Source: an uncultured Nitrosomonas sp. (GTDB lineage Bacteria > Pseudomonadota > Gammaproteobacteria > Burkholderiales > Nitrosomonadaceae). Taken from it: a stretch of 64,000 nt of DNA. Below, one piece after another: positions 10,356-21,454 of this stretch (its first letter is position 1; each line of letters begins with the position of its first letter). The DNA is taken from the NCBI RefSeq assembly GCF_902826915.1, contig NZ_CADEGP010000003.1:1-64000 (forward strand). Direction: 5' to 3'. The notes under the pieces are model-generated. The model saw only the letters and a list, made by a program, of their open reading frames with translations, ran no database searches and was not told where the DNA came from. The translations under genes and the position numbers were made by a program.

Positions 10356-11515
10356 GCGGTAAGTCCTCGCAGGCGCCGACGATTCTCCCAATCAATCCGC
10401 AATAAGACTGCCAAAGCAAGGCAACTCGCGGTGATGCTACTGCCGCCATAACTCAGCAGGGGCAGCGTTAATCCTTTTGTAGGTAAAACACCCATATTCA
10501 CGCCCATATTGATCAGTACCTGAACGCCAATCCAGACACCGATCCCCTGTGCCACCAGGGCTGAAAAGGGATTTTCCAGTTTTGCTGCCAGTCGACCAAT
10601 AACAAATGCGCGTGTGATAAGCCACATAAATAAAATGATCACTACAGCAACGCCAGCAAACCCAAGCTCTTCTGCCAGCACGGAAAGCAAAAAATCTGTA
10701 TGTGCTTCGGGTAAATAGAACAGCTTTTCTACACTGCCGCCTAAGCCGACACCAAGCCACTCACCGCGTCCGAATGCGATCAATGCATGGCTTAACTGAT
10801 ACCCTTTGTCATATGGATCAGCCCAAGGATCCATAAATGCAACAATTCGGCCTAATCGATATTCTGATCTAATAACTAACTGGTATAACCCAATTGCCAG
10901 GATACCAATGAGTCCGATAAAAATTTTTAAACTAGCCCCTCCCAGAAACAGGATTGACATGACTAAAGCAGATACTACAAAAAATGCTCCAAAATCCGGT
11001 TCCAATAACAATAGAACCCCTACTATGGATAATACAATGGTTATAGGGAAAAATCCTTTTAGCAGAGAATTCAAATCAGCTGCTTTACGATTCACATAAT
11101 CAGCGGCATACAATACCATGAAGAATTTTATGTATTCAGAGGGTTGAATATTTACCACGTAGAGTGATATCCAGCGCTGGCTGCCATTGACTTCATGGCC
11201 AATACCGGGCACCAGAACCAGTATCAGCAATAAAACGCCGATCATGAACAGGTATGCAACATATTTCTGCCATACCTGCATAGGCACTTGAAAAGCAATT
11301 AGTCCCATGATCAATCCCAGACCCAGATAAGCACTGTGTCGCCACAAATAGTAACCAGCGCGATCAGGGCCAAACTGAGCCTCTGCAATTGCAATCGAAG
11401 CAGAATAAACCATGACTAAGCCAATACTCAGCAGTAGCAGGGCAGACCACACTAAAGTCCGATCAAAATCGGCCATGACTCTCGGTTTTTGATTGATTGC
11501 CTGATAAATCATCAT
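10352..11515 (-). CDS. ftsW: FtsW, SEDS-family peptidoglycan polymerase of the divisome
   Basis: This multi-spanning SEDS glycosyltransferase polymerises septal lipid II together with FtsI. The 387-residue protein has about ten hydrophobic helices. It contains the family segments [12 protein letters not shown] and the periplasmic loop [19 protein letters not shown], whose Asp corresponds to the catalytic-loop residue. The C-terminal [10 protein letters not shown] motif is present. The neighbour murG overlaps its stop by 4 bases, and murD ends 3 bases before its start. Confidence 0.97.
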   Translation of the reverse strand: MMIYQAINQKPRVMADFDRTLVWSALLLLSIGLVMVYSASIAIAEAQFGPDRAGYYLWRHSAYLGLGLIMGLIAFQVPMQVWQKYVAYLFMIGVLLLILVLVPGIGHEVNGSQRWISLYVVNIQPSEYIKFFMVLYAADYVNRKAADLNSLLKGFFPITIVLSIVGVLLLLEPDFGAFFVVSALVMSILFLGGASLKIFIGLIGILAIGLYQLVIRSEYRLGRIVAFMDPWADPYDKGYQLSHALIAFGRGEWLGVGLGGSVEKLFYLPEAHTDFLLSVLAEELGFAGVAVVIILFMWLITRAFVIGRLAAKLENPFSALVAQGIGVWIGVQVLINMGVNMGVLPTKGLTLPLLSYGGSSITASCLALAVLLRIDWENRRRLRGLTA

Positions 11516-11518
11516 GAC

Positions 11519-12934
11519 TTAATGTTTCTTCTGTCCAAAATTAAAAAACTTATTCTCAATATCCTTAACAGCAGCCACGAATATCTCGGCACGATGAATA
11601 TAATTTCTAAACATGTCAAAACTGGCACACGCTGGTGAAAGCAACACCACGTCACCCATTTGTGCTAACAGAAAGCTTTTCTGCATGGCTTCTTCCATGG
11701 TGGCTGCATAATGCAAAGGAATACTGCAATCTTTCAATTCGTTGGCAATGATTCCTGCATCGCGTCCAATTAACACCACCGCACGGGCATTCTCAGCAAC
11801 TGCCCGCCTTAGATGTGAAAAATCCTGCCCCTTTCCATCACCCCCTGCAATCAAAATAACATTCTGTTTCATCCCATTTAATGCTGCGATCGTTGCGCCT
11901 ACATTAGTACTCTTGGAGTCGTCGAAGAAGGTAACGCCGTTAAAAGCTGCCACCTTTTCCATCCGGTGCGGTAAGCCGCGAAATTCCCGTAATGCCGATA
12001 ACAGAGGATCGATGGCGATACCCAATGCACGGCACATAGCTAACGCTGCCAGTGCATTAACAGCATTGTGCAGTCCATTAACTACAAGTTCAGAGGTTTT
12101 CATTAAGCGGTTATCGCCTTCCACTAACCATCGATCGTCACCCTCATGCAAAATACCGAAATCGGCAAGAGTGGAGGGCGCATCCCAGCCAAATGTAATT
12201 TGTTTTCTATCAGCCAAGGCCATTTCACTGATTCTGGAATCATTTCGATTCAAAATTTGTTTACATACACTGCCTTGCTCATGCTGAAAAATTTTTGTTT
12301 TTGCAGTGACATAATCTTGCATGCAAGTATAGCGATCCAAATGATCCTCACTCAGATTCAGTACTGTCGCTACATCGGCGTTCAAATTGTGAGTTGTTTC
12401 CAATTGAAAGCTGGAAGTTTCCAATACCCATGCCTGCGGCCAATTTCCGGCATCCATTTGCTCCATTAGCGCATTCAGAGCTGCGGGACCGATGTTGCCG
12501 GCTACTGCTACATTCCAACCGCACTTTCTCAACATAGCTCCGACCATTGACGTTACGGTTGTCTTTCCATTCGATCCAGTGATCGCAAAAACCTTAGGTT
12601 TTGGTAAATGATGCTGCTCAAGCGCCCAAGAAAAAAGTACCAGATCTCCAATGACGGGTATACCCAGTCGAATAGCCTGCTGCACGCAAGGATCTGCTAC
12701 TGGAACGCCCGGACTTATCGCAATCATTTCTATGCCATCTAAAATTTTGGCTTCAAATTTCCCCATGTAAGCTTGTACTTCAGAAAATTTTTCCATCATC
12801 TCTTTCCAAGCTGGCGGCTCCTGTCGACTGTCGGCAGCGCGAACTTTTGCGCCTTGGCGAACAAGCCATTTCACCATGGATAAGCCTGTCTCACCCATTC
12901 CCAATACCAGCACTGCTTTATCTTGCAAATTCAT
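11519..12934 (-). CDS. murD: UDP-N-acetylmuramoyl-L-alanine--D-glutamate ligase MurD
   Basis: MurD adds D-glutamate to UDP-MurNAc-L-Ala. The 471-residue protein has the N-terminal UDP-binding [13 protein letters not shown], the ATP loop [23 protein letters not shown], and the C-terminal [17 protein letters not shown] that separates MurD from the other Mur ligases. The carbamylated-lysine position is expected in the central domain. It overlaps mraY by 4 bases. Confidence 0.98.
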   Translation of the reverse strand: MNLQDKAVLVLGMGETGLSMVKWLVRQGAKVRAADSRQEPPAWKEMMEKFSEVQAYMGKFEAKILDGIEMIAISPGVPVADPCVQQAIRLGIPVIGDLVLFSWALEQHHLPKPKVFAITGSNGKTTVTSMVGAMLRKCGWNVAVAGNIGPAALNALMEQMDAGNWPQAWVLETSSFQLETTHNLNADVATVLNLSEDHLDRYTCMQDYVTAKTKIFQHEQGSVCKQILNRNDSRISEMALADRKQITFGWDAPSTLADFGILHEGDDRWLVEGDNRLMKTSELVVNGLHNAVNALAALAMCRALGIAIDPLLSALREFRGLPHRMEKVAAFNGVTFFDDSKSTNVGATIAALNGMKQNVILIAGGDGKGQDFSHLRRAVAENARAVVLIGRDAGIIANELKDCSIPLHYAATMEEAMQKSFLLAQMGDVVLLSPACASFDMFRNYIHRAEIFVAAVKDIENKFFNFGQKKH

Positions 12935-14016
12935 CTTAACTTTAATGTTGATAATCCAATTAAAACCAGGATAAAGGTAATAATCCAGAATCTGACGACC
13001 ACCTGATTTTCTTTCCAGCCTTTTAATTCATAGTGATGATGCAACGGTGCCATGCGAAAAACTCGCTTTCCCAGTAACTTGAAAGAGGCTACTTGCAGCA
13101 TAACGGATAAGGCCTCCATCACAAAAATGCCGCCCATTATGATCAGCACAATTTCCTGACGCACAATCACAGTAACGACTCCCAACGCTGCACCCAATGC
13201 CAGTGCGCCTACATCACCCATAAATACTTCAGCGGGATATGCGTTAAACCACAGGAAGGCCAAGCCTGCGCCCGACATAGCACCACAAAAAACAGCCAAC
13301 TCTCCTGCATTGGGGATATAGGGAATTCCAAGATATTTTGCAAAAACGATATGCCCTGCCGCATAAGCAAAAATTGCGAGCGCACTACTGATCATCACTG
13401 TAGGCATGATCGCCAGGCCATCCAAGCCATCGGTTAGGTTCACCGCATTGCTGGTACCGACGACGACAAAGTAGGTCAAAACTACAAAACCCACAAACCC
13501 CAATGGAATCGCAACTTCCTTAAAGAATGGCACAATCATGTCGGTTTGTGCTGAAACTTCCGCGGTTGATGCCAAATAGATTGCAACAACAAAAGCAATG
13601 ACCGATTGCCAAAAGAATTTGGCTTTTGCTGAAAGCCCTTTAGGATTACGATGAACCACTTTACGATAATCATCGATCCAGCCAATTACCCCAAATCCTA
13701 GCGTCGTCAGCAGCACCACCCAGATATAGCGATTGCCCAAATCGGCCCACAGCAGAGTAGTCAGTATGATTGACATCAGGATTAAGGCGCCACCCATTGT
13801 CGGCGTACCCATTTTTACCAAATGAGTTTGTGGACCATCCTCTCGAACCGATTGCCCGATTTTATAGGCAGTCAATTTTCGTATCATTAGGGGGCCAATA
13901 ATGAAAGAAATTACCAATGCGGTAAGCGTCGCCATAACGGCACGCAAAGTGATATAGCTGAATACATTAAAAGCGCGTATATCTTGTGCCAACCATTGAG
14001 AGAGCGTTAGCAACAT
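12931..14016 (-). CDS. mraY: phospho-N-acetylmuramoyl-pentapeptide transferase MraY
   Basis: MraY is the integral membrane enzyme that transfers phospho-MurNAc-pentapeptide to undecaprenyl phosphate, forming lipid I. The 361-residue protein has ten predicted membrane segments. The catalytic aspartates are in [24 protein letters not shown] and [11 protein letters not shown], and the HHHYELKGW loop is conserved. It overlaps murF by 10 bases and murD by 4, so it is embedded in the operon. Confidence 0.98.
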   Translation of the reverse strand: MLLTLSQWLAQDIRAFNVFSYITLRAVMATLTALVISFIIGPLMIRKLTAYKIGQSVREDGPQTHLVKMGTPTMGGALILMSIILTTLLWADLGNRYIWVVLLTTLGFGVIGWIDDYRKVVHRNPKGLSAKAKFFWQSVIAFVVAIYLASTAEVSAQTDMIVPFFKEVAIPLGFVGFVVLTYFVVVGTSNAVNLTDGLDGLAIMPTVMISSALAIFAYAAGHIVFAKYLGIPYIPNAGELAVFCGAMSGAGLAFLWFNAYPAEVFMGDVGALALGAALGVVTVIVRQEIVLIIMGGIFVMEALSVMLQVASFKLLGKRVFRMAPLHHHYELKGWKENQVVVRFWIITFILVLIGLSTLKLR

Positions 14017-15407
14017 GAGAATTCCTCGGGTTGTTCCAGCCGCTTCACTACACGTTCCATTTGCATGAAGCGCGATCCTTTCACCAGCAAAGTGACATCA
14101 TCGGCAAGCAAGCTTTTCGTGACATTCAGCAACTCATCGATGGAATTGAAGTGTTGCGCGCCTTGGCCAAATTCTTCTGCAGCGTAAGCACTTAATTCGC
14201 CCAAAGTAAATAATTGATCCAGTCCCGCTTTACGCGCATCTCTACCGATTGTGCGATGTAAATCAATCGCTAATTTACCTAATTCGCCCATGTCTCCCAA
14301 TACCAGTATTTTCTTCCCTTCAACCGCAGCCAACACGGCTAAAGCAGCTCGAACCGATTCTGGATTTGCGTTGTAAGTATCATCGATGAGCAGCGCATGA
14401 TGTAACCCGCATTTTTTTTGTAACCGTCCTTGTATGCATTGGAAGCACTCGAGGCCAGCTGCAATCCATTCTTTTCTGATGCCAAGAGTCCAGGCGACAG
14501 CCGCCGCAGCCAAGGCGTTATAAATGTTGTGCACTCCTGGTGCCTGTAGCTTCACTTCAACGGTACCATCAGGCAATTTCAATTGAATCTTATTGGCCAA
14601 TCGATCCAGCTGGAACACAGCATTTATCCGTGCATTTTCTGTTAAACCAAAATCTATAATTTCTCTTGCACCGACACATTCACGCCATAATGACGCATAC
14701 GGGTCATCTGCATTGAAAATCGCCGTTCCGGACTGATCTAAACCGATGAAAATTTCTGCTTTAGCACGCGCTACAGCTTCGACCGAACCCAATCCTTCAA
14801 TATGCGCAGCCCCTGCATTAGTGATTACTGCAATATTTGGCCTGGCTAATTGAGTTAGATAAGCAATTTCTCCGACATGATTCATGCCCATTTCAATCAC
14901 CGCATACTGATGCTGCTGCCGTAAGCGCAATAACATCTGCGGTACGCCGATATCATTATTCAGATTACCTTCGGTAGCCAATACACATTCTGCCGGTTCT
15001 TTGATTGCTGCATCACTGCTTGCTGCTACACGTAATATGGCCGCAATCATTTCCTTAGTTGTTGTTTTACCATTACTACCAGTAACACCAATCACAGGTA
15101 TCGAAAAACGATTGCGCCAGTACGCCGCCAGCTCTCCTAAGCCCAATCGCGTATCCTTAACTCGAATCACGGGGAAATTATCCGATAAATCAACACGCTC
15201 AGCATTTTGTTGAAGCATTGTTGCCACCGCGCCTTTTTCCTTGGCATTGGATATAAATTTACCGCCATCAAATCTGTCGCCAATTAAAGCCACAAATAGC
15301 TCACCTTGCTTAAGCGTCCGGCTATCAGTGCTGACCCCGTTAAAATACACATCCGGTCCGCTCCAATCAGCATGTAGTATTTGTGCGGCTTCCTGCACCA
15401 TCATCAT
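14007..15407 (-). CDS. murF: UDP-N-acetylmuramoyl-tripeptide--D-alanyl-D-alanine ligase MurF
   Basis: MurF attaches the D-Ala-D-Ala made by Ddl to the UDP-MurNAc-tripeptide. The 466-residue protein carries [16 protein letters not shown] in the N-terminal substrate domain, the ATP loop [14 protein letters not shown] and the C-terminal [17 protein letters not shown], which is the MurF hallmark. Three consecutive Met codons begin the frame, so the exact start is uncertain by one or two residues. It overlaps murE by 4 bases. Confidence 0.97.
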   Translation of the reverse strand: MMMVQEAAQILHADWSGPDVYFNGVSTDSRTLKQGELFVALIGDRFDGGKFISNAKEKGAVATMLQQNAERVDLSDNFPVIRVKDTRLGLGELAAYWRNRFSIPVIGVTGSNGKTTTKEMIAAILRVAASSDAAIKEPAECVLATEGNLNNDIGVPQMLLRLRQQHQYAVIEMGMNHVGEIAYLTQLARPNIAVITNAGAAHIEGLGSVEAVARAKAEIFIGLDQSGTAIFNADDPYASLWRECVGAREIIDFGLTENARINAVFQLDRLANKIQLKLPDGTVEVKLQAPGVHNIYNALAAAAVAWTLGIRKEWIAAGLECFQCIQGRLQKKCGLHHALLIDDTYNANPESVRAALAVLAAVEGKKILVLGDMGELGKLAIDLHRTIGRDARKAGLDQLFTLGELSAYAAEEFGQGAQHFNSIDELLNVTKSLLADDVTLLVKGSRFMQMERVVKRLEQPEEFSCC

Positions 15408-16939
15408 TGCTGCACCCTTACTTTCAAAGGCAATTCCTTCAAAACCTGCTGTACAATCTCAGCATCGCTAAAAGAAATTTTTTGTCCTTTCACTTCCTGA
15501 AATTTTTCATGGCCCTTACCTGCAATCAACACAATATCGCCACACTGCGCATTAGCGATTGCTTGGTAAATTGCCAGCGCTCGATCAACTTCTATTTGGT
15601 AATTTTCTTCAACTGTGCCTGCGACAATATCTTTAATAATGTGCAAAGAGTCTTCTGAACGTGGATTGTCACTGGTGAAAATAACCTCATCGGCCAAACG
15701 TGTCGCAACTTCTCCAACCATCGCGCGCTTTCCTTTGTCCCGATCGCCACCGCAACCAACAACACAAAATAATCGCGCATCTCGACCCTCGATACGGAGA
15801 AGCTCACGCAACGTACACAGTACCTTCTCCAAGGCATCCGGAGTATGTGCGTAATCAACGATAATAGTTGGTTGATCATGTTCGTGGTATTTTTCCATCC
15901 TTCCGGGAATGGATTGCACACTTTGCAGTGAACGAACCGCGTCCGGCAACCGAATGCCACTGGCTAACAGAGCTGCAGCGACTGCCAGCAAGTTGGATGC
16001 ATTGAATTTACCCAGTAAAGCGACTCTTAAATGTTCGTGGCTATCCTCAAATTCAATATCAAACTCCATACCATGAATATCAAATTTTAGATTTGAGCCG
16101 TGAACCATTTTAAAGTGCTTTGAATCGTGTTCTTCAGGGTGACGAAATCCATAACCAATTATTCGGGTGGATTTATTGATAAGTTGTCGCGACAACTCGA
16201 CGCCGAGCACGTCATCCATATTAACCACGGCGTATTTTAATCCCGGCCAAAAAAACAGGCTTGATTTGGCTGCCGCATACGCATCCATATTTTGGTGATA
16301 ATCCAAATGATCTCGGGACAAGTTGGTAAGCACGGCCACAGAAAAGGTTGTGCCGATGGCTCTTCCTTGCGCCAAACCATGTGAAGACACTTCCATGACA
16401 ACGCTCTTAGCGCCTTCATCGACGAATTTCTTCAATGAACGCTGCAATACCGTGGCATCAGGCGTTGTGTTTTCTGAAACTTGTAGATCTCTGATAAAAC
16501 CGCTTCCTAGTGTTCCCTGCACAGCCGTTTTATAACCCAAATTTGCCATGGCTTGGGCGTACCAGTGACTACAGGATGTCTTGCCGTTGGTACCGGTAAT
16601 TCCTACCACCCATAATTTTTGTGAAGGGTGATCATAAACATAACTGGCAATCAACCCCGCTTTCATTTTGAGATCATCTACCGCTAATGCAGGGATATGC
16701 CATTCAGATTTCCATGCAAAATTCTGTGGATCCCACAGAATCGTGTTGGCACCCGCAGCGATTGCTTGTGGAATAAACTTGCGTCCATCAGTCGTATCCC
16801 CTGGATAAGCCAGAAAAGTATCGCCTGGTTTTATCAGTCGACTATCCGCCACCAGATTCTCAATTGCAACGCCTAAATCCTCTAGCAGATGCAGATCAAA
16901 TCCTTTTGATCTTTTCTTTTTTGCGGTCATCAGGCTCAC
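15404..16939 (-). CDS. murE: UDP-MurNAc-L-Ala-D-Glu--meso-diaminopimelate ligase MurE
   Basis: MurE adds the third stem-peptide residue. The DNPR motif (in TSDNPRSEDSLHII, C-terminal third) is the signature for meso-diaminopimelate rather than lysine, as expected in a Gram-negative. The ATP loop is GITGTNGKTSCSHWY and the Mur ligase centre shows TNLSRDHLDYH. Length is 511 residues, slightly longer than E. coli MurE because of a longer middle region. It overlaps ftsI by 4 bases. Confidence 0.98.
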   Translation of the reverse strand: MSLMTAKKKRSKGFDLHLLEDLGVAIENLVADSRLIKPGDTFLAYPGDTTDGRKFIPQAIAAGANTILWDPQNFAWKSEWHIPALAVDDLKMKAGLIASYVYDHPSQKLWVVGITGTNGKTSCSHWYAQAMANLGYKTAVQGTLGSGFIRDLQVSENTTPDATVLQRSLKKFVDEGAKSVVMEVSSHGLAQGRAIGTTFSVAVLTNLSRDHLDYHQNMDAYAAAKSSLFFWPGLKYAVVNMDDVLGVELSRQLINKSTRIIGYGFRHPEEHDSKHFKMVHGSNLKFDIHGMEFDIEFEDSHEHLRVALLGKFNASNLLAVAAALLASGIRLPDAVRSLQSVQSIPGRMEKYHEHDQPTIIVDYAHTPDALEKVLCTLRELLRIEGRDARLFCVVGCGGDRDKGKRAMVGEVATRLADEVIFTSDNPRSEDSLHIIKDIVAGTVEENYQIEVDRALAIYQAIANAQCGDIVLIAGKGHEKFQEVKGQKISFSDAEIVQQVLKELPLKVRVQQ

Positions 16940-18663
16940 CCTTCATCCCCCATTTCTGGTGTTGCGGTAAAGGTAATGACATTATTGGCCGGGGCATCGG
17001 GTGGAATATTCAAAATGTGCAAAGCGCCAGACATGACTTTGCTGAAGACAGGAGCGGCGACTGCACCGCCGAAATATTTTCCTGCTGATGGTTCATCAAT
17101 CATCACAGCAATGATAAAGCGCGGATTCGATGTCGGCGCATATCCCACGAATGTTGAGATATAGCTTTTGCTAGCATACTGTCCGTCGATCAGTTTATGC
17201 GCCGTCCCTGTTTTCCCAGCAACACGGTAACCACTAATTTGCGCCAGTGGCGCCGTCCCTCCGGGTTGGGTCGCCATCTCCAACATGCGACTCATTGCCC
17301 GCGCAGTATTGTGTGAAATTACACGCTGCCCCATGACGGGCATATTTTGTTTCAGCAAAGAAATAGGTTTTAATTCACCGCCGCTGGTAAAGATCGTATA
17401 AGCACGCGCCAACTGGATTAAACTGGTGGATATACCGTGCCCATAGGACATGGTTGCTTGCTCGATAGGCCGCCATCTATTATAAGGTCGCAGTATTCCG
17501 CTGGCTTCGCCGGGAAAACCTGAATTGGTCAGCGCGCCGAATCCTGAACGATTAAACATTTCCCACATCGTTTGTGGTTCCATTGCTAGCGCAATTTTTG
17601 CCGTACCTACATTACTCGATTGTTGAATGACCTCGGCAACGGTCAATTCTCCTTTGTTGCTAACGTCTCGTATGGTTTTTCTTCCCACTTGCCACGATCC
17701 AGGCGCAGTCTGCAGGATTGTGTTTGAATTCACTTTTCCGACTTCCAGCGCAATGGCCACTGTAAATGGTTTCAACGTCGAGCCGGGTTCGAAAGTGTCA
17801 ATCAATGCCCGATTGCGAAGTCTTTCATTATTAATGGTAGATCTTCTGTTTGGGTTATAGGCAGGCCAATTGGTAAGTGCCAATATTTCTCCTGTTTGCG
17901 CATCCAGAACTACGATACTGCCTGCTTTTGCTCTATTAGCCAGTACCGCTTGCTTCAATTCCGCATGCGCACGATACTGAATTCTTCTATCAATCGACAA
18001 AACCAAATCCTGTCCCGGCCTAGGAGAAAGAATGCTTGCGACATCTTCATCAATAATCTGGCCTTTGTTGTCCTTGGTCACCCGGCGGCGACCCAGTTCC
18101 CCGGCAAGTGTTTCATCCCAACCACGCTCAACACCTTCCTGGCCTTCGTCATTGATATCGGTGAAACCTAACACATGCGCAGCAAACTCGCCTTCTGGGT
18201 AATATCGCTTGGATTCACTGGTTAAATAGATACCCTTGATCTTTAGATCCATGATCTTTTCAGCGATATCCGGCACGATCTGTCGCTTTAGATAAACAAA
18301 GCGCCTATTTTCCTTGGTAAGAAGCGCATTGATATCGGTACTATTCATCTCCAGCAAGTTAGCCAATTGCTGCAGCTTTTCAGGTTTAATGTCCACCACT
18401 TTCGGATCAGCAAATATGGATGCGACCGGTGAACTGATCGCCATGATATGGCCATTCCGATCGGTGATCATCCCCCGATCTGCATTCATTTCCAATACTC
18501 GGCTGTAGCGGGATTCCCCTTTCTTTTGCAAGAAGTCGTTGTGCATTCCTTGGAGATAGGCGGCACGCACCGCTAAACTGATTAAACCCAGCGCCAACAT
18601 GCCAAATAGCAGCATGGAACGCCATGCCGATAGCTTGAGTTGCGGTAGCACCGGCTTAATCAT
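16936..18663 (-). CDS. ftsI: FtsI (penicillin-binding protein 3), septal transpeptidase
   Basis: FtsI cross-links septal peptidoglycan and works with FtsW. The 575-residue protein has a short cytoplasmic tail and one membrane anchor (about residues 15-35), then the class B PBP dimerisation domain starting SRYSRVLEMNADRGMITDRN. The transpeptidase domain has active-site SxxK in EPGSTLKPFT, SSN in IQQSSNVGTA and KTGT in VAGKTGTAHK. It overlaps ftsL and murE by 4 bases each. Confidence 0.98.
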   Translation of the reverse strand: MIKPVLPQLKLSAWRSMLLFGMLALGLISLAVRAAYLQGMHNDFLQKKGESRYSRVLEMNADRGMITDRNGHIMAISSPVASIFADPKVVDIKPEKLQQLANLLEMNSTDINALLTKENRRFVYLKRQIVPDIAEKIMDLKIKGIYLTSESKRYYPEGEFAAHVLGFTDINDEGQEGVERGWDETLAGELGRRRVTKDNKGQIIDEDVASILSPRPGQDLVLSIDRRIQYRAHAELKQAVLANRAKAGSIVVLDAQTGEILALTNWPAYNPNRRSTINNERLRNRALIDTFEPGSTLKPFTVAIALEVGKVNSNTILQTAPGSWQVGRKTIRDVSNKGELTVAEVIQQSSNVGTAKIALAMEPQTMWEMFNRSGFGALTNSGFPGEASGILRPYNRWRPIEQATMSYGHGISTSLIQLARAYTIFTSGGELKPISLLKQNMPVMGQRVISHNTARAMSRMLEMATQPGGTAPLAQISGYRVAGKTGTAHKLIDGQYASKSYISTFVGYAPTSNPRFIIAVMIDEPSAGKYFGGAVAAPVFSKVMSGALHILNIPPDAPANNVITFTATPEMGDEG

Positions 18664-18962
18664 GGTTTTGCGCTCTCCGCATTCATTTCATTCTCTGCTG
18701 TATTGATGGATACAATTTGTATGCTAGAAGCGGCTGGCACCATCATGTTCAAGTGTTCCATTGCAATCCGCTCTATGCGTCCATGCATAATCAAAGTGCT
18801 CTGCTCCAATTGCAGTCTTCCCCATTCCACTTCCAATTTCTGTTCTATGCTTTTTTCTTTCTCCAATGCCATGAAAAGTTTCCGCACTGTATGCTGCGAG
18901 GTCACCACGCCCAATGCGCTTACAATTATTACCAGAACAATGAAGATATTCAATTTGAACAC
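18660..18962 (-). CDS. ftsL: cell division protein FtsL
   Basis: FtsL is a 100-residue bitopic protein. A very short cytoplasmic N-terminus is followed by a membrane helix (about residues 3-22, LNIFIVLVIIVSALGVVTS) and a coiled-coil-like periplasmic segment (LFMALEKEKSIEQKLEVEW). FtsL forms a complex with FtsB and FtsQ that activates FtsWI. Sequence conservation in this family is low, so identification rests on size, topology and its position between rsmH and ftsI. Confidence 0.93.
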   Translation of the reverse strand: MFKLNIFIVLVIIVSALGVVTSQHTVRKLFMALEKEKSIEQKLEVEWGRLQLEQSTLIMHGRIERIAMEHLNMMVPAASSIQIVSINTAENEMNAESAKP

Positions 18963-18967
18963 TCTAT

Positions 18968-19909
18968 TTACCTGTTGTTTAATTGTATTCTTTCACCCAC
19001 ACGCATCACTGCGCTCCTTGATCGGACATTCTCGGCCACCTCAAGCTCATCTGAACGAATTGCCCGACCTACCAACCGCAATGTTTGCTTACTGAATCGT
19101 TGCAATTCTTTTTCCCGCATCGGCACTCCGCGTGGCAACTCGTCAGTGTTGGCTGCTGCCCGGATAAATTGCTTCACCATCCGATCCTCCAGGGAATGAA
19201 AACTAATCACTACCAATCGTCCACCCGGCCTCAATAAATCCACGCATTGCGGCAAGACTAGCGCCAATTCCTCAAGCTCCTGATTGAGATAAATCCGTAT
19301 CGCCTGGAAAGTACGTGTCGCCGGATGGCGTTTTTTTTCTCGCTGCCGCGCACGAACGACTGCTGCGACAATCTCAGCAAGTTGTAACGTGGTAATAATA
19401 GGCTGCTGCGTTCTTGCCGCAATAATCGCTCGTGCAATCTGTCTAGCAAACCGTTCTTCTCCATACTCTTTAATCACCCATTCCAATTGATTTTCCGCTA
19501 CGGTTGCCAACCACTCTGCTGCAGTCTGTCCACTGCTAGTATCCATGCGCATATCGAGCGGTCCCGCTGACCGGAAGCTGAATCCGCGCGAAATTTCTTC
19601 CAGCTGCGGTGACGACACACCTAAATCCAGCAACACGCCATCGATCTGCGAAATCTCCATAGTCTGCAGAATCTCCTGCATTCTGGAGAAACTACTATGG
19701 CGAATACAAAATCGTTTGTCCGCAATTGCTTCACCTGACAATACTGCGGAGGGATCTCTATCTAGAGCAATGAGCCGACCACGTTCGCCCAATTTCGACA
19801 AGATCAATCGACTATGCCCACCGCGCCCGAACGTTGCATCCACATAGATCCCATCCGGTTCTAACGCCAATGCATCAACGGCTGCGTGCAACAACACCGG
19901 GATATGCAT
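18968..19909 (-). CDS. rsmH: 16S rRNA (cytosine-1402 N4) methyltransferase RsmH (MraW)
   Basis: RsmH uses S-adenosylmethionine to N4-methylate C1402 in the ribosomal P site. The 313-residue protein begins HIPVLLHAAVDAL. It shows the SAM motif VDATFGRGGHSRLIL, LDLGVSSPQLEE, and the C-terminal ISFHSLEDRMVKQF, all characteristic of the family. It lies 21 bases after mraZ and 5 bases before ftsL, the canonical start of a dcw operon. Confidence 0.98.
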   Translation of the reverse strand: MHIPVLLHAAVDALALEPDGIYVDATFGRGGHSRLILSKLGERGRLIALDRDPSAVLSGEAIADKRFCIRHSSFSRMQEILQTMEISQIDGVLLDLGVSSPQLEEISRGFSFRSAGPLDMRMDTSSGQTAAEWLATVAENQLEWVIKEYGEERFARQIARAIIAARTQQPIITTLQLAEIVAAVVRARQREKKRHPATRTFQAIRIYLNQELEELALVLPQCVDLLRPGGRLVVISFHSLEDRMVKQFIRAAANTDELPRGVPMREKELQRFSKQTLRLVGRAIRSDELEVAENVRSRSAVMRVGERIQLNNR

Positions 19910-19930
19910 TTATTCCCTTTATCCCATCAA

Positions 19931-20377
19931 TTACAGCGAGAATCCTTCCAGTTCAGGCGGCATATCGCCATCCTTAAATGCCAACGCAATTTCGATTTGT
20001 AAATTCCATTGTATTTCGTTCCACAGTTCAAACTTCGTGCCTTGTCCAACCAAAACCACATCTTTGGACAGATCGGCAAACTGACGTAGCGACGGAGATA
20101 GCAAAATGCGGCCGGCAGCATCCATCTCGACATCGCTGGCGCTACCCACCATCAATCTCTGCAAATTACGAGACGCAGGACTAAAACTGGAAAGACTATT
20201 GAGTTTTTGTTCTATTGGTTCCCAGGCTGGATAAGGATAAATTAATAAACACTTTGAAGGATCAACAGTTACAATCAAGTGTCCTGAGCAGGTAGACGTC
20301 AGTTCGTCACGGTATCTTGCGGGTATTGCAAGCCTACCTTTTGCATCCAGACTGAGCTGCGTGACGCCACGAAACAT
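19931..20377 (-). CDS. mraZ: transcriptional regulator MraZ
   Basis: MraZ is a ring-forming DNA-binding protein that in E. coli represses its own dcw promoter. The 148-residue protein has two AbrB/SpoVT-like swapped-hairpin halves, with LSLDAKGRLAIPARYRDEL (about 8-26) and DAAGRILLSPSLRQFA (about 86-101). The start is preceded by AGGAG 5 bases upstream. Four direct MraZ boxes with exact 10-bp spacing lie just upstream, so autoregulation is expected. Confidence 0.97.
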   Translation of the reverse strand: MFRGVTQLSLDAKGRLAIPARYRDELTSTCSGHLIVTVDPSKCLLIYPYPAWEPIEQKLNSLSSFSPASRNLQRLMVGSASDVEMDAAGRILLSPSLRQFADLSKDVVLVGQGTKFELWNEIQWNLQIEIALAFKDGDMPPELEGFSL

Positions 20378-20425
20378 GCTGTCTCCTCATATAACGGGGA
20401 AAATTTATCGAGGTGCATCAAATTT

Positions 20426-20487
20426 CCCACATTTCCCCATATTTCCCCACCACTTCCCACTTTAATCAATAAATTCTAGATAGTCAA
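20426..20487 (-). promoter_or_regulatory. dcw promoter with four MraZ operator boxes
   Basis: Read on the minus strand, TTGACT (20482-20487) is followed after exactly 17 bases by TAAAGT (20459-20464), a good sigma70-type promoter. Starting within the -10 box and continuing downstream are GTGGG, GTGGG, ATGGG and GTGGG at 20456-20460, 20446-20450, 20436-20440 and 20426-20430, a strict 10-bp period. This matches the known GTGGG-N5 direct repeats bound by MraZ. The position over the -10 box and early transcribed region suits repression. The remaining stretch 20488-20701, between this promoter and the divergent glycosylase gene, is AT-rich and holds nothing else I recognise. Confidence 0.88.
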
Positions 20488-20701
20488 GTAAGAAATTGGG
20501 TTTTTATAGTTATATGACAAAGACTTAAATGTGACGCCAGTTACAGCAGAATAGGTAGTAAATTATTCAAATAAATAAGATAGATAGAAGAAAAACCAGA
20601 AGTACATTATCAATTTTACTGCGATAATGATCTCAATGAAGTTGTATTAGCACGTAAAAATACGTATTCGTTTCAATTAATTTCCCCACCTTATTACAAA
20701 T

Positions 20702-21319
20702 ATGACACCCGAGTACTGGACACAAGCAACACAGGAATTAGCCGCCTGCGATCGAGTCATGCTGCAATTGATTCAGCAGTTTGAGGGCAGCACGCTGACT
20801 TCGCGCGGCTGTGCTTTCACCACACTGGCGCGCTCTATCGTCGGACAGCAGATTTCCGTCAAAGCCGCCGAAAGTGTCTGGCAAAAAGTCATCCGTGCAA
20901 TTCCTGACATCGAGCCGCACACGGTCGCTGCAAAAGAACCGGATTTATTACGAGCCTGCGGACTTTCCGCAAGGAAAATAACTTATCTGCAGGATTTATC
21001 ACGGAATTTTATGGAAGGAAATTTGAACGAAACCGGTTGGAGCAACATGGACGATGAAACCATCATCACGCAATTGAGCCAAGTAAAAGGCATTGGACGT
21101 TGGACTGCGGAAATGTTCCTGATTTTTCACTTGCAGCGCCCGGATGTGCTGCCGCTCGATGACATTGGTCTGCAACGCGCGATCAGTTTGCATTACTTAG
21201 ATAAACAAAGCGTCGACAAAAAAACCATGATCAAACTCGCCCAGCCCTGGCAACCTTGGCGCTCGGTCGCAACCTGGTACTTGTGGCGCAGTTTGGATCC
21301 GTTGCCGGTCGAATATTAA
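20702..21319 (+). CDS. DNA-3-methyladenine glycosylase (AlkA/Mag-type, HhH-GPD)
   Basis: This enzyme excises alkylated purines from DNA, starting base excision repair. The 205-residue protein is one HhH-GPD domain: SIVGQQISVKAAESVW near the N-terminus, helix-hairpin-helix VKGIGRWTAEMFLIF (about 124-138), and LPLDDIGLQRAI, whose second Asp is the catalytic residue. It lacks the N-terminal domain of E. coli AlkA and resembles shorter Mag-type enzymes. It is transcribed divergently from the dcw operon and stands alone. Confidence 0.9.
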   Translation: MTPEYWTQATQELAACDRVMLQLIQQFEGSTLTSRGCAFTTLARSIVGQQISVKAAESVWQKVIRAIPDIEPHTVAAKEPDLLRACGLSARKITYLQDLSRNFMEGNLNETGWSNMDDETIITQLSQVKGIGRWTAEMFLIFHLQRPDVLPLDDIGLQRAISLHYLDKQSVDKKTMIKLAQPWQPWRSVATWYLWRSLDPLPVEY

Positions 21320-21454
21320 GGCACATGTGAACAACCATCCAACTGACATTTCGAGCGTGGTGAGAAATCTATCCTGCTGCTTCCAAGGAATTCCTTATGC
21401 GGTCTCTTTAGCAAGACCATGAACTTTTTATGATACGCAACAATTATTTCCCGA

